A DNA stretch of 64,000 bases from Salana multivorans (GTDB taxonomy: Bacteria; Actinomycetota; Actinomycetes; Actinomycetales; Beutenbergiaceae): NCBI RefSeq assembly GCF_003751805.1, contig NZ_RKHQ01000001.1, forward strand, positions 744,001-808,000, in the 5' to 3' direction. This document shows, piece by piece, positions 16,351-25,905 of the stretch. The position numbers and the translations under genes were made by a program. Below the pieces are notes generated by a model that was given only the letters and a program-made list of their open reading frames with translations, had not been told where the DNA came from and did not search any database. How positions within the stretch are numbered: position 1 is the stretch's first letter; every line of letters begins with the position of its first letter.

Positions 16351-17383
16351 CGTCGCCGGTCCCACGCGCGTCGTCCTGGCCGGCGCCGGTCGCTTCGGCG
16401 CGCTCCACGCCCGCACCTGGAGCGAGGCCGGCGCGCGGATCGTCGGCGTCGTCGACCCGGACGCGAGGCGTGCCGAGGCGCTGGCCGCGCGCCACGGCGC
16501 CTCCTTCGGCTCGGACCTGTCCGAGGTCCTCCGGCCCGGGTCGGCCGACGCCGTGGTCGTCGCCTCGACCGAGGACACCCACGTTCCCCTGGCCCTCGAG
16601 GCGCTCCGGGCCGGGTGCCACGTGTTCGTCGAGAAGCCGTTCGCGATGCGGCCGGCCGACGCGGCCGCCGTCGTCGCGACCGCGGAGGCCCGCGGCCTGA
16701 CGGCGTTCGCTGGCCACGTCTCCCGGTTCGCCCAGCCCTACGTCCGCCTGCGCGACGCCGTCGACGCGGGCCGGCTTGGCACGCTGTGGACCCTGCGCCT
16801 GCGGCGCGACTTCTCCCGCGCCTGGTTCGAGTCGTTCGGCGACCGGGTCGACCCGGTCTGGGAGTCGTGCATCCACGACGTCGACCTCGCGATCTACCTG
16901 GCCTCGGCGCGGCCGGTGCGCGTCGTCGCCCAGCGCAGCGCAGCCGCCGGCCGGGCGGCCGCGAGCGTCGTCTCGGCGCTGGTCGCCTTCGACTCGGGGG
17001 TCACCGCGACGATCGAGTCGGCCTGGGCGGTCCCCGACGGCGCGCCGGGGACGCTCGCCGGGGTCCTCGAGCTGGACGGGACCATCGCGGCCGAGTGCGA
17101 GGTGATCGGCTCCCGGGGCGTGGCGAAGCAGCGCCTGGTCAACGACTCGCTCACGGAGTGGACCGACACCGGCGCGACGACCCCCGACCTCACCCTGTGG
17201 CCGGAGGTGGCGGGGCGCGTCGGCGGAGCGCTGGCCGCCGAGGTCGCCGAGGCGCTCGCGGTGTTCCGCGGCGAGCGCCCGCCCGCGCGGATGCCGCACC
17301 GCGAGGCGCTGTGGAGCGTCGAGCTCGCCGCGGCCATCGTCGAGTCGGCCGAGTCGGGCGCGGTCGTGACGATCCCGGGGTAG
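16343..17383 (+). CDS. Gfo/Idh/MocA-family NAD(P)-dependent oxidoreductase
   Basis: 346 residues. N-terminal Rossmann fold (VVLAGAGRFGALHARTW), VVASTEDTHVPLALEAL, and the conserved EKPFAMRPADA lysine motif, followed by a C-terminal alpha/beta domain with CIHDVDLAIYL (catalytic Asp/His region). Relatives include inositol 2-dehydrogenase and glucose-fructose oxidoreductase. Translationally coupled to iclR by an 8-nt overlap. It is the last gene before the strong hairpin at 17439 and converges on gpmA. Substrate unknown; it may oxidise a polyol or sugar acid. Confidence 0.87.
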   Translation: MADVAGPTRVVLAGAGRFGALHARTWSEAGARIVGVVDPDARRAEALAARHGASFGSDLSEVLRPGSADAVVVASTEDTHVPLALEALRAGCHVFVEKPFAMRPADAAAVVATAEARGLTAFAGHVSRFAQPYVRLRDAVDAGRLGTLWTLRLRRDFSRAWFESFGDRVDPVWESCIHDVDLAIYLASARPVRVVAQRSAAAGRAAASVVSALVAFDSGVTATIESAWAVPDGAPGTLAGVLELDGTIAAECEVIGSRGVAKQRLVNDSLTEWTDTGATTPDLTLWPEVAGRVGGALAAEVAEALAVFRGERPPARMPHREALWSVELAAAIVESAESGAVVTIPG

Positions 17384-17438
17384 CGCGGCATCCCCTGACG
17401 CGGCGGACACGGCCCGCGCGCCGGACGCGCCGGACGGC

Positions 17439-17475
17439 CGAGGGGCCGGACGCCGGTGCGGCGTCCGGCCCCTCG
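17439..17475. terminator. Strong bidirectional hairpin terminator
   Basis: Perfect 16-bp inverted repeat (arms 17439-17454 and 17460-17475) with a 5-nt loop, between convergent genes. No U tract, as is normal in high-GC actinobacteria. Just beyond it, the 15-mer GATCGCCCCGGGGTC occurs twice (17490 and 17514). Confidence 0.75.
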
Positions 17476-17526
17476 GGTCCGGCGGGCGAGATCGCCCCGG
17501 GGTCGACCCGGGCGATCGCCCCGGGG

Positions 17527-18264
17527 TCAGCGTCCCTGGTTGGCGACGGCCTTGATGGCGTCGGCGGCGGCCTCGGGGTCGAGGTACGTCCCGCCCTTCG
17601 TCACGGGCACCAGGTTCTCGTCGAGCTCGTAGACCAGCGGGATGCCCGTGGGGATGTTGAGCCCGGCGATCGTGGCGTCGTCGATCCCGTCGAGGTGCTT
17701 GACCAGCGCGCGCAGCGAGTTGCCGTGCGCCGCGACGAGGACGGTCTTGCCGGCCTTGAGGTCGGGGACGATCTCGGCCTCCCAGTACGGGAGCGCGCGG
17801 TCGAGGACCTGCTTGAGCGCCTCGGCGCGCGGGATGGCCTCACCGGCGTAGCGCGGGTCGCCGTCCTGGGAGAACTCGGAGCCGAGCTCGATGTCCGGCG
17901 GCGGCACGTCGTAGGAGCGGCGCCAGAGCATGAACTGCTCCTCGCCGTACTCCTCGAGCGTCTGCTTCTTGTCCTTGCCCTGGAGCGCACCGTAGTGACG
18001 CTCGTTGAGCCGCCAGGAGCGCTTGACGGGGATCCAGTGGCGGTCGGCCTCGTTGAGGGCCAGGTTCGCCGTCGTGATCGCGCGGCGCAGGAGGGAGGTG
18101 TGGACGACGTCGGGCAGGACGCCGTTCTCGGCGAGGAGCCGGCCGCCGCGCGCGGCCTCCTCGACGCCCTTCTCCGACAGGGGCACGTCGACCCAGCCGG
18201 TGAAGAGGTTCTTCGCGTTCCAGTCGCTCTCGCCGTGGCGGAGCAGGACAAGGGTGTACGTCAT
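17527..18264 (-). CDS. gpmA: 2,3-bisphosphoglycerate-dependent phosphoglycerate mutase
   Basis: 245 residues, histidine phosphatase superfamily. Catalytic [18 protein letters not shown] with the phospho-His, [11 protein letters not shown] (acid Glu), RRSYDVPPP and [10 protein letters not shown] with the second His. The length and the RRSYDVPPP insert are those of dPGM rather than broad phosphatases. Glycolysis/gluconeogenesis step 3PG to 2PG. The ATG at 18264 is preferred over two in-frame upstream ATGs because the family starts [11 protein letters not shown]. Convergent with the oxidoreductase across the 17439 terminator. Confidence 0.96.
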   Translation of the reverse strand: MTYTLVLLRHGESDWNAKNLFTGWVDVPLSEKGVEEAARGGRLLAENGVLPDVVHTSLLRRAITTANLALNEADRHWIPVKRSWRLNERHYGALQGKDKKQTLEEYGEEQFMLWRRSYDVPPPDIELGSEFSQDGDPRYAGEAIPRAEALKQVLDRALPYWEAEIVPDLKAGKTVLVAAHGNSLRALVKHLDGIDDATIAGLNIPTGIPLVYELDENLVPVTKGGTYLDPEAAADAIKAVANQGR

Positions 18265-18357
18265 GGTCACCATCATGGCGCACTCCCCGAGCGGCGGACG
18301 GGCCGTTCTACCCAGTGGTCACCCGCGGTCGCGCCCCGGGAACGACGACGGAACGAC

Positions 18358-18390
18358 GATGGCCCGGCCGGGTGAGCCGGCCGGGCCATC
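18358..18390. terminator. Terminator downstream of lsr2
   Basis: Perfect 14-bp stem (18358-18371 with 18377-18390), 5-nt loop GTGAG, 28 bp past the lsr2 stop on the minus strand and upstream of gpmA, so the two are probably separate transcripts. Confidence 0.75.
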
Positions 18391-18418
18391 GAGCGCGTGT
18401 CGAACGCCTGACGAGACG

Positions 18419-18748
18419 TCAGTTGGCCGCCTCGTACGCGGCGCGGATCTCCGCGGGGATGCGCCCGCGCGGGCTGACCGTGTGGCCGTTGGCCTGCGCC
18501 CAGGCGCGGATCGCCGCCGCATCACCGCTGGACGAGCGTGCCTTGCCCCGCGCGGGCGTCGCACCGCGACGACCACCGCTGCGGCGGGCCGCGCCGATCC
18601 AGCCCGCGAGGTCCTCGCGCAGCTTGGCCGCATTCTCGACGGACAGATCGATCTCGTACGTCACACCGTCGAGGCCGAACGTGACGGACTCCGCCGCCTC
18701 GCCGCCGTCAATGTCGTCGATGAGGACGTAGCTGATCTTCTGCACCAT
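18419..18748 (-). CDS. lsr2: Nucleoid-associated protein Lsr2
   Basis: 109 residues. N-terminal dimerisation domain MVQKISYVLIDDIDGGEAAESVTFGLDG.TYEIDLS, a basic linker (RRSGGRRGATPARGK), and the C-terminal AT-hook-like DNA-binding domain AIRAWAQANGHTVSPRGRIPAEIRAAYEAAN with the key RGR loop. Lsr2 is the actinobacterial H-NS analogue that bridges DNA and silences AT-rich genes. The ATG at 18748 has GGAGGCGACAC upstream. It follows lysS and a small membrane gene in the same direction, the order known in mycobacteria, but has its own promoter region (18761-18796). Confidence 0.96.
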   Translation of the reverse strand: MVQKISYVLIDDIDGGEAAESVTFGLDGVTYEIDLSVENAAKLREDLAGWIGAARRSGGRRGATPARGKARSSSGDAAAIRAWAQANGHTVSPRGRIPAEIRAAYEAAN

Positions 18749-18760
18749 GTGTCGCCTCCA

Positions 18761-18796
18761 GTAATAGGGATTGTGCACGAACGGGTCAACAATCCC
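18761..18796 (-). promoter_or_regulatory. lsr2: lsr2 promoter overlapped by an inverted repeat
   Basis: Minus-strand TTGACC (18784-18789), 17-bp spacer, TATTAC (18761-18766). An inverted repeat GGGATTGT (18767-18774) / ACAATCCC (18789-18796) covers the spacer and the -35 box, placed where a repressor, perhaps Lsr2 itself, would block RNA polymerase. A further TTGACA lies upstream. Confidence 0.45.
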
Positions 18797-18874
18797 CCTG
18801 TGCAAGCAGAATGTCAAACACCCGGGGCAATCTCTCGAGAAGGTGTCGCGCGACGGGGGCCGTAATTCTCGCGG

Positions 18875-19249
18875 CTAACGATTGTCGCCGGCGACCGGCT
18901 CGCGATTCTGGGAGTCGGCTGGGAATGCCGCCGCGACCGGAACGCCGGGCTCCACGGGCGCGACCCCGCTCGCGCCGGGCTCCGCCGCCCCGCCGGCCGG
19001 GTCGACGCCCACCCGGCCGTCAGCGACGGCTTCGGCGTCGGCGACGCCACTCGCGCCGGGCCCGCCCGGCGCGGCCTCGCCTGCGGCTCGCTCACGCAGC
19101 TCGCGGTCGAGCAGGGCCTCCTCGCGCAGCCGCTGGCTGCGTTCCCGCCGATCCGCCAGCACCATGGCCCGCACGACGAGGAGGAAGACGGCGAGCACCC
19201 CGATCGACGGGATGAGTGCGCCGAGCGAGGTCCCGAGGTCGTCCCACAT
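18875..19249 (-). CDS. Small membrane protein of unknown function
   Basis: 124 residues: a short periplasmic or N-terminal segment, one hydrophobic helix (LIPSIGVLAVFLLVVRAMVLA, split here by no charged residue until the end), a highly charged helical stretch (DRRERSQRLREEALLDRELRERAA), then a Gly/Ala/Pro-rich disordered tail. I recognise no named domain. The ATG at 19249 sits 6 nt after a TAGGCT -10 box (19256-19261), the leaderless pattern; GGGGG in the gap could also act as a weak Shine-Dalgarno sequence. It lies between lysS and lsr2, all on the minus strand. Confidence 0.72.
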   Translation of the reverse strand: MWDDLGTSLGALIPSIGVLAVFLLVVRAMVLADRRERSQRLREEALLDRELRERAAGEAAPGGPGASGVADAEAVADGRVGVDPAGGAAEPGASGVAPVEPGVPVAAAFPADSQNREPVAGDNR

Positions 19250-19255
19250 GCCCCC

Positions 19256-19261
19256 AGCCTA
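19256..19261 (-). promoter_or_regulatory. -10 box of a leaderless promoter
   Basis: TAGGCT on the minus strand, 6 nt before the ATG of the small membrane protein gene. Confidence 0.5.
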
Positions 19262-19415
19262 ACCGCGCGCCGCGACGCCGGGCGGGCCGCGGCCTCGCCC
19301 CGCCGTCGTCCGCACCCAGCGGGTGATGCGCATCAGTGCGCCACCTCGGGGTAGCGGAAAGATGGAATCAGGATGCAGCGGGAACCGGCCGACAATTCGG
19401 TCGGCTACTCGGTTT

Positions 19416-20969
19416 CTATGCCGTCGGCTTCACCAGCGGGAACAGGATGGTCTCTCGGATACCGCGACCGGTGAGCGCCATGAGCAGCCGGTCGATTCCC
19501 ATGCCCATCCCGCCGAGCGGCGGGAGCGCGTGCTCGACGGCGCGCAGGAAGTCCTCGTCGACGTGCATCGCCTCGGGGTCGCCCGCGGCGGCCAGGAGGG
19601 CCTGCGCCTCGAACCGCTCGCGCTGCACGACCGGGTCGATGAGCTCGGAGTAGGCGGTCGCGAGCTCGAACCCGCGCACGTACAGGTCCCACTTCTCGGT
19701 CATCCCCGGCCGCGAGCGGTGCGCCCGGGTCAGCGGCGAGGTGTCGACCGGGAAGTCCCGCACGAACGTCGGCGCCACCAGGTGGTCGCCCACGAGGTGC
19801 TCGAACAGCAGCTCGACGAGCTTGCCGGGGGTCGGCGCCTTCGTCGTCGCGACCTCGAGCCCGACCCGCTCGGCGTACTCGACGAGCGTGTCCAGCTGCG
19901 TCTCGGGCGTCACGGCCTCACCGAGCGCGGAGCTGACGGCGTCGTAGAGCGAGAGCGTCGTCCACTCCCCGCCGAGGTCGTACTCGGTGCCGTCGGCGAG
20001 CGTCACGGTCGTCGAGCCGAACACCTCCTGCGCCGCCTCCTGGACGAGCTCGCGCGTGAGGACGGCCATCCCGTCGTAGTCCGACCAGGCCTCGTACGCC
20101 TCGAGCGAGGAGAACTCGGGGCTGTGCGAGGAGTCGACGCCCTCGTTGCGGAACTGCCGCCCGATCTCGAAGACGCGCTCGACCCCGCCGACCACCGCCT
20201 GCTTGAGGAACAGCTCGGTCGCGATCCGCATGACGAGGTCGACGTCGAACGCGTTCATGTGCGTGACGAACGGCCGCGCCGCCGCGCCGCCGGCCTGCGT
20301 CTGCAGGATCGGCGTCTCCACCTCGAGGTAGCCCCGACGGTGGAAGGAGTCGCGCAGCGAGCGCACGACGCCGGCCCGGACCCGCACCATGTCCCGCGCC
20401 TCGGGGCGCGCGATGAGGTCGAGGTACCGCCGCCGGACGCGGGTCTCCTCGCTCGTCTCCTTGTGCAGCGTCGGGAGCGGGCGCAGCGACTTGGCGGCGA
20501 GCTGCCACCCGTCCGCCATGATCGACAGCTCGCCTCGGCGCGAGGAGATGACGCGCCCCCGGGCGAACAAGAAGTCGCCGAGGTCGACGTCGGCCTTGAA
20601 GTCCGCCAGCGAGTCCTCGCCGACCTCGGCGAGGGAGAGCATCACCTGGAGCGTGCGGCCCTCGCCGTCGGCGATCGCGGCGAAGCACAGCCTGCCCGTG
20701 TTGCGCAGGTGCATGACCCGGCCCGCGACGCCGACGACGACGTCCGTCTCCTCGCCCGGCTCGAGGCCCGCGTGCTCCTCGCGGACCGCCGCGATCGTCG
20801 TGGTGACCGGGACGGACACCGGGTAGGGCTCGCGGCCGGAGGCCAGCAGGCGCTCGCGCTTCTCCTTGCGCACCCGGACCTGCTCGGGGTCGGCGTCGAG
20901 GTGCTCCGTCTCGATCGTCTCGACGTCCTCGGCGGCGGGTGCGGGCGTGGTGGAGGGCTGCTCAGTCAC
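19416..20969 (-). CDS. lysS: Lysyl-tRNA synthetase, class II
   Basis: 517 residues. N-terminal anticodon-binding OB fold ([25 protein letters not shown]) and class II catalytic core: motif 2 [28 protein letters not shown], and motif 3 [15 protein letters not shown] near the end. Charges tRNA-Lys. The GTG at 20969 overlaps the panC stop by 8 nt, implying translational coupling; no Shine-Dalgarno sequence is evident. A second possible start is not obvious before the OB domain. The order panC-lysS-lsr2 matches mycobacteria except that panD and coaX are missing between panC and lysS. Confidence 0.95.
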   Translation of the reverse strand: MTEQPSTTPAPAAEDVETIETEHLDADPEQVRVRKEKRERLLASGREPYPVSVPVTTTIAAVREEHAGLEPGEETDVVVGVAGRVMHLRNTGRLCFAAIADGEGRTLQVMLSLAEVGEDSLADFKADVDLGDFLFARGRVISSRRGELSIMADGWQLAAKSLRPLPTLHKETSEETRVRRRYLDLIARPEARDMVRVRAGVVRSLRDSFHRRGYLEVETPILQTQAGGAAARPFVTHMNAFDVDLVMRIATELFLKQAVVGGVERVFEIGRQFRNEGVDSSHSPEFSSLEAYEAWSDYDGMAVLTRELVQEAAQEVFGSTTVTLADGTEYDLGGEWTTLSLYDAVSSALGEAVTPETQLDTLVEYAERVGLEVATTKAPTPGKLVELLFEHLVGDHLVAPTFVRDFPVDTSPLTRAHRSRPGMTEKWDLYVRGFELATAYSELIDPVVQRERFEAQALLAAAGDPEAMHVDEDFLRAVEHALPPLGGMGMGIDRLLMALTGRGIRETILFPLVKPTA

Positions 20970-22860
20970 CCGGAGAGGATACCGAGCCGGACCCGAGAGC
21001 GACGGGTCCGTTGTCGATGAGCCGGACGCCGTCGACCAGCGCGGCGACGACGTAGCGCGGCTCGGCCGCGCGACCGCCGGGCCCGACGGCATCCGTCCCG
21101 GCGCGCCGATCACCGGTCACGTCGGGACGCAGCTCCAGGTACGTCTCCGGATCGACGACGGTCGCGTAGTCGACCTCGACGTCGTCCAGCTCGGCCCGCG
21201 CCGCCGCGAGCACCTGGGCCAGGTCCGCCCCGGCCGCCGCGAGCCGCTGCGCGACGGCGACGGACCTGGACAGCGCGAGGGCGCGTCGCCGGCCGTCCGG
21301 GGTGAGGCGGACGTTCCGGCTGGAGAGCGCCAGCCCGTCCGGCTCGCGAACGATCGGCACCTCGAGCACCCACAGGTCGAGATCGAGGTCGCGCACCATC
21401 CGCTGGACGAGCGCGAGCTGCTGCGCGTCCTTCTGCCCGAACACGGCGACGTCCGGCCGAACGAGGTGGAACAGCTTCGACACGACCGTGAGCACGCCGG
21501 CGAAGTGCCCCGGGCGGGAGGCCCCCTCGAGCGCGTTCGCGACCGGCCCGGGGTCGATCGTCACCCGGGTCGCACCCTCGGGGTACATCTCGTGCGCACT
21601 CGGCGCGAAGACGAGGTCCGGCGCGTCCGCGCCGAGGGCGGCGAGCGACGCGACGTCAGCGTCGAGCGTGCGCGGGTAGGCGGCGAGGTCGCCGGGGTCG
21701 CCGAACTGTGTCGGGTTGACGAACACGGTGACGACGACGTGGTCGGCCACGCCGCGCGCCGCCCGGACGAGGGCGAGGTGCCCCTCGTGGAGCGCCCCCA
21801 TCGTCGGGACGACGGCGACCGTTCCGGCCAGGCGCCGGCGTGCCGCCCGCAGGTCGGTGATCGTGTGGAGGACGGCGACGCTCGCCGGCTGGACGCCGGT
21901 GCCGACGCCGGCCGCGTCACCGGCGTCCTCGCTCTCCCGGAGCAGGCGGCGGATCGCAGCGGCCCGGTCGGGGTCGATCCGCCGCTCGTGCTCCGCGAGC
22001 ACGGCGGTCGCGTCCGCGAGGGCGCGGTAGGTGAGCAGCGCGCGCTCCGCGCCGTCGGGTCCGACGAGGGCCTCGATCGCCGCGAGGTGCTCGGCGACGG
22101 TGCCCGCGTCGCCGCGGCTGACCGGGCCCGTGAGCGCGGCGGCGCCCGAGCCGAGCGCGCCGTCGAGCGCGGCCCGCGCGAGCGGCCCGAGCAGCCCGCC
22201 GGCCGCGTCCTGCTCCTCCCCGCTCGGCGCCGTGCCGGTGACGCCGGCGGCGCGCAGGATCTCCTGGGCCTGGACCAGCAGCGTCACGAGGTGGTTGCTC
22301 GCGTGCGCGAGGGCCGCGTGGTAGCCGGCGCGGCTGTCCTCCGGCAGGAGCACGGGCTCGCCGCCGAGCTCGACGACGAGGGCCTGGCCGATCGGCTGGA
22401 CCGGCGCGGCGGCGGTGACGGCGAACGGGGTGCCGACGAGGCGGGCGAGGTCGAGCGACGTGCCCGTGAACGTCATCGCCGGGTGGATCGCGAGCGGGAT
22501 CGCACCGGCCGCGAGCGCCGGACGCAGGACGCCGGTACCGTGCCGGCCGCTGGTGTGGACGACGAGCTGACCCGGACGGAAGCCGCCCTGCTGGGCGACC
22601 CAGGCGACGACGTCGGCGATCGCGTCGTCCGGGACGCACACGAGGACGAGGTCGGCGCGGCGGGCGACCTCGACGAGGTCGAGCAGGGGCACGCCGGGCA
22701 GGAGTGCCTCGACGCGCTCGCGGGTCTCGGGCGAGGCGCCCGAGACCGCGACGACCTCGTGTCCCTCCGCCCGCAGCGCGTTGCCGAGGACGGCGCCGAC
22801 GCGGCCGGCCCCGAGGATGCCGACGGCGAGCCGGCCGGGCTTGGTGCTGCTCGAGTTCAC
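20962..22860 (-). CDS. panC: Fused DUF2520 Rossmann protein and pantothenate synthetase
   Basis: 632 residues in one uninterrupted frame. Residues about 1-310 are a Rossmann-like domain ([19 protein letters not shown]) plus an all-helical DUF2520 domain ([26 protein letters not shown]). Residues about 320-632 are PanC, which joins pantoate and beta-alanine with [19 protein letters not shown] (HIGH-like), [17 protein letters not shown] and SSRNVRLTP. In mycobacteria the two are separate neighbouring genes. The GTG at 22860 starts the Rossmann domain. No stop, Shine-Dalgarno sequence or frame change separates the halves, so a real fusion is likely; the Rossmann half may bind pantoate or reduce ketopantoate, which is inference. 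Confidence 0.9.
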   Translation of the reverse strand: MNSSSTKPGRLAVGILGAGRVGAVLGNALRAEGHEVVAVSGASPETRERVEALLPGVPLLDLVEVARRADLVLVCVPDDAIADVVAWVAQQGGFRPGQLVVHTSGRHGTGVLRPALAAGAIPLAIHPAMTFTGTSLDLARLVGTPFAVTAAAPVQPIGQALVVELGGEPVLLPEDSRAGYHAALAHASNHLVTLLVQAQEILRAAGVTGTAPSGEEQDAAGGLLGPLARAALDGALGSGAAALTGPVSRGDAGTVAEHLAAIEALVGPDGAERALLTYRALADATAVLAEHERRIDPDRAAAIRRLLRESEDAGDAAGVGTGVQPASVAVLHTITDLRAARRRLAGTVAVVPTMGALHEGHLALVRAARGVADHVVVTVFVNPTQFGDPGDLAAYPRTLDADVASLAALGADAPDLVFAPSAHEMYPEGATRVTIDPGPVANALEGASRPGHFAGVLTVVSKLFHLVRPDVAVFGQKDAQQLALVQRMVRDLDLDLWVLEVPIVREPDGLALSSRNVRLTPDGRRRALALSRSVAVAQRLAAAGADLAQVLAAARAELDDVEVDYATVVDPETYLELRPDVTGDRRAGTDAVGPGGRAAEPRYVVAALVDGVRLIDNGPVALGSGSVSSPGD

Positions 22861-22891
22861 CGGACCATCCTGCCCCGTTCCGGGGCGCGGG

Positions 22892-24600
22892 TCAGGCGGC
22901 CGGCAGCCGGACCTCGACGCAGGTGTCGCCCGGGACCGAGCGCACCGTGATGCTGCCGCCGTGCGCCTCGACGATGGCCTCGGCGATCGCGAGCCCCAGG
23001 CCGGTCGACGACGGCGAGTCGGCGTCGCGGGTGCGGGAAGTCTCGCCGCGGGTGAACCGGTCGAACAGCGTGTCGGCGAGCTCGGGCGGGATGCCGGGGC
23101 CGTCGTCGCGGACGGAGACGAGGACCTCGCGGGCCGCCGGGTCCGCCGCGACGCCGACGCGGACCCGGGTCCCCGGCGGCGTGTGCACGCGCGCGTTCGC
23201 GGTGAGGTTGACGAGCACCTGGCGCAGCCGCGCCTCGTCGGCGAGGACCAGGGGCAGGTCGCCGATGTCGGGGTCGGTGTCGCGGTCGACGTCGGCGTCG
23301 TCACCGGCGTCGGTGTCGCCGTCGCCGGGCAGGTCGAGCTGCCAGAGGTGGCGCGGCCCGGCGGCGTGCGCGTCGCTCACCACCTCGGCAACGACGGCGA
23401 CCAGGTCGACGGGCGCGAGCTCGAGCTCGCGCCCCGCGTCGAGGCGCGCGAGGAGGAGCAGGTCCTCGACGAGTCCCTGCATCCGCCCGCCCTCGGACGC
23501 GATCCGCTCGACGGCGTGCCGCGTGGCGTCGTCCAGGTGGACGGCTCCGGCGTCGGTCCCCCGGCCCGAGCGGTCGCGGCGCAGCACGAGCTCGGAGTAG
23601 CCGCGGATCGAGGCGAGCGGGGTGCGCAGCTCGTGGCTCGCGTCGGCGACGAACGCGCGCACCTTGAGCTCGGAGGCGTGCCGCGCGGCGAGCGAGCTCT
23701 CGACGTGCCCGAGCATCCGGTTGACCGCGGCGCCGACCATGCCGATCTCGGTGCGCTCGTCGGTGTCGCGGGCGGGGACGCGCTCGGCGATCTCGGCCGC
23801 ACCGCGGTCCAGCGGCAGCTCGGAGACGCGCTGGGCGGTGGCGGCGACGCGGTCGAGCGGACGAAGCGAGCGCCGCACGACGGCGGTCGCGGCGAGCGCG
23901 GCGAGCACGACGGCGAGCGAGCCGACGATCACCTCGACGACGACGTAGCGCTCGAGCGTCGCGGCCGCGTCCGACCAGGGCAGCGCGGTCACGGCGACGT
24001 CGCCCGTCGAGCCCGCGTCGTCAGCGCCGCCGGCCGGACGGGTCGGCCGCTCGGCGGCGACGGCGCGGTAGCGCCCGAGACCCGGCACGTCGACCCACCC
24101 CGGCTGGGCGGTGGCCGCGAGCAGCGCGTCGGCCTGCTCGGCCGTCAGCTCGACGACGGCGCCGGTCTCGTCGAGGTAGCCGGCGTCGACCACCTCACCG
24201 CCGCGGACCTCGACGACGACGGTCCCGGCCGCCTGCCCCCGCACCGCGAGGCCCGGCGGGATGCCGGTGCCCGGGAAGCCGTTCGGCGTCGGGCCGTCGC
24301 CCTGGTCGCCGGCGGCCGGGTCGTCACCGACCGGGCCGTCGCCCGTCGGGTCGTCGCCGGCCGGGCCGGCCGCGTCGGGCGTGGGGAGCGGGACGGGCGT
24401 GCCGCCGGACGGCAGCACGTCGCGTCCGCGGTCGCTCGCGGCGACGAGCTGGGCGTCGATCCGTTCCAGCAGCGACGAGCGCAGCGCGAGCGTCGAGACG
24501 AGCCCGAGCGCGAGCGCCAGCGCGAGCGCCGTCAGCACGACGACGGCCGTGAGCTGGGTGCGCAGGCGCCGCGGTGGCCGACGACCGGGCAGGGCCGCGG

Positions 24601-24604
<4 letters not shown>
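22892..24604 (-). CDS. Sensor histidine kinase of a TrcS/MprB-like two-component system
   Basis: 570 residues. Two membrane helices (about residues 15-38 and 225-250) flank an extracytoplasmic domain with a Gly/Asp/Pro-rich low-complexity stretch (GDDPTGDGPVGDDPAAGD). Then HAMP (RRSLRPLDRVAATAQRVS), HisKA with ADASHELRTPLASIRGYSEL (His near residue 324), and HATPase_c with NARVHTPPG, VRDDGPGIPPE and STGLGLAIAEAIVEAHGG. The GTG at 24604 overlaps the regulator stop by 4 nt. The sensed signal is unknown. Confidence 0.9.
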
Positions 24605-25341
<737 letters not shown>

Positions 25342-25434
25342 GCGTCCATCATGCAGGCCGAGCCCCTGGGCCGGCTGAGCCGTTCCTGTGACCTTGCTGT
25401 GCGATGGGCGGACCGATCCTGGAGCGCGGTCGGG

Positions 25435-25484
25435 GCTCGATCCTGGCGGCACCGTCGGTGCTCGATCCTGGCGGCACCGTCGGT
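25435..25484. repeat. Tandem 25-bp repeat, two exact copies
   Basis: Unit starts GCTCGATCCTGG and ends CACCGTCGGT; copies at 25435-25459 and 25460-25484, with a decayed third start (GTTCGA) afterwards. About 95 bp upstream of the response-regulator start. Confidence 0.85.
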
Positions 25485-25702
25485 GTTCGAGAAGCGTCGT
25501 GGGCGTCGGATCGCGAGGGGGCGGCCCTCAGCATCGTGCCTGGTCAGGGCACCGGGCCGGCGACGGGAGAAGCGACGTGTGCGAACTCGGCCGGTCGCGG
25601 GACCGAGGGCACTCCGAACCGCTGGCGCGGAGCTCGCGCGACACAGTGCCGCCGGGTCGCCGAGGCGTTGGGTCGCCGGGTCTCCGGATCGCCGAGGCGC
25701 CG

Positions 25703-25726
25703 GGCCGTCAGGCCGTCAGGCCGTCA
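25703..25726. repeat. Tandem 8-bp repeat, three copies
   Basis: GGCCGTCA repeated exactly three times at 25703, 25711 and 25719. Confidence 0.85.
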
Positions 25727-25905
25727 GGGGCGATGGGGTGCCCGACCGGGGGCGCCGGGGCGGATGGAGTCGCAGTGGATTCGTGCACGTCGCATCGCGA
25801 TCACCCGACCTCGAGCGTCGCGCCTGGTCAGAGCTCCGTCGACCCCCGACGAGTCCGACGCACACGACGCATCTCGGACGCGAGGCACACATCGCCGCCG
25901 TCGGC

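Larger units (their letters stand above)
25342..25905. other. Gene-free 564-bp stretch with short repeats
   Basis: No open frame here has a start signal or a recognisable product. It carries two exact tandem copies of a 25-bp unit (25435-25484), three tandem copies of GGCCGTCA (25703-25726) and a degenerate dispersed element (GCCTGGTCAG at about 25540 and 25826). It separates the two-component genes from the mannosidase operon, whose last stop is at 25906. Confidence 0.6.

Noticed and set aside
25342-25905. A gene in the 564-bp gap before the response regulator
   Set aside because: Open frames exist on both strands but their translations are Arg/Gly-rich, lack start signals and are crossed by tandem repeats.
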